A DNA stretch of 64,000 bases, taken from NCBI GenBank assembly GCA_963575745.1, contig CAUYUJ010003880.1, positions 165,001-229,000 of the forward strand, written 5' to 3'. Origin of the DNA: Prorocentrum cordatum (lineage: Eukaryota; Sar; Dinophyceae; Prorocentrales; Prorocentraceae). Shown piece after piece: positions 63,756 through 64,000 of the stretch (the stretch's first letter is position 1; every line of letters starts with the position of its first letter). The notes below the pieces were generated by a model that saw only the letters and a program-made list of their open reading frames with translations, had not been told where the DNA came from and made no database searches. The translations under genes and the position numbers were made by a program.

Positions 63756-63796
63756 TAGAACCTAAGCGCGCGCGAAGCGCGCGCGCGTGGTTCTAG
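63755..63796. repeat. GAA-loop hairpin, copy 2
   Basis: CTAGAACCTAAGCGCGCGC, GAA, then GCGCGCGCGCGTGGTTCTAG. It pairs almost end to end and is followed at once by a (TA)n(TG)n microsatellite (63797-63835). Confidence 0.85.
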
Positions 63797-63833
<37 letters not shown>

Positions 63834-63839
63834 GTACAA

Positions 63840-64000
63840 GATGCTTTGTGGGTTTGCGTGGGCCCCCGGTCCCCGGAGCCCTCAGAGAACCCCGAAACGG
63901 CTCCGGAGGGCCCCCAGAAGGGCCCGAAACGGCACCAGATCTCCCCAGAAGAGCCCCGAGACGGCCCATAGAGACCCGAGACGACCCGAGACGACCTCAG
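63840..64000 (+). repeat. Edge of another degenerate repeat block
   Basis: CCCCGAAACGGC and CCCGAGACGGCCC words, a variant of the dispersed repeat, cut by the window end. Confidence 0.6.

Overview
The window looks like dinoflagellate nuclear DNA. Three observations point there: (i) an exact copy of the 22-nt dinoflagellate spliced leader at 59285-59306, followed directly by GT; (ii) genes whose introns have AGGT-like sequence at both splice junctions, one of them with a GC-AG boundary; (iii) a GC-rich sequence swamped by simple repeats, minisatellites and decayed transposons. A Prorocentrum-like genome would fit the base composition, but that is inference and no species is claimed. Most long open frames here run through repeats and are not genes.

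Layout. 1-5.4 kb: blocks of a dispersed degenerate repeat (CCAAGAGGCCC units with two conserved cores), microsatellites and a 400-bp foldback. 5.5-27.4 kb: islands of visibly lower GC and normal-looking codons, interrupted by microsatellites and minisatellites. They hold a frame-broken D5-like SF3 helicase joined to a polymerase-like domain, an ASCH/PUA-like protein, a GT-A glycosyltransferase-like gene interrupted only by TGA codons, a duplicated pair of small unknown genes, several orphan ORFs and a cysteine-cluster transposase-like gene in three overlapping frames. At least seventeen copies of a 17-nt stem-loop (arms such as GATGAC/GTCATC, GGTGTC/GTCACC, GTCGAC/GTCGAC; loop mostly TGATT or TGATC) lie after these genes, all in the same orientation as the genes. 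I read this as a decayed endogenous virus-like or large mobile element whose transcripts ended at hairpins.

27.4-36.5 kb: long (GT)n and (GA)n arrays, a 5-kb APE-type LINE retrotransposon (ORF1, endonuclease, reverse transcriptase, C-terminal zinc knuckle) broken in several places, and more repeats. 36.8-48.75 kb: a candidate 12-kb DNA transposon. It is bounded by inverted clusters of GGTTAGC / CTAACTAGGTTAG subterminal repeats and carries three unknown genes in series (37685-40512, 41639-42304, 43182-45104), at least two of them with CCT-rich introns, then a decayed DDE transposase gene (45763-48117). 48.8-64 kb: almost only repeats: a GGATATCCG minisatellite, a 375-bp higher-order repeat, a second copy of the satellite-bearing element seen at 14.5-16.6 kb, dispersed repeat blocks in both orientations, the spliced-leader copy, and two GAA-loop hairpins.

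The parts most worth following up are the hairpin-punctuated gene island and the three-gene transposon. Product names rest on motifs read by eye; no database search was possible.
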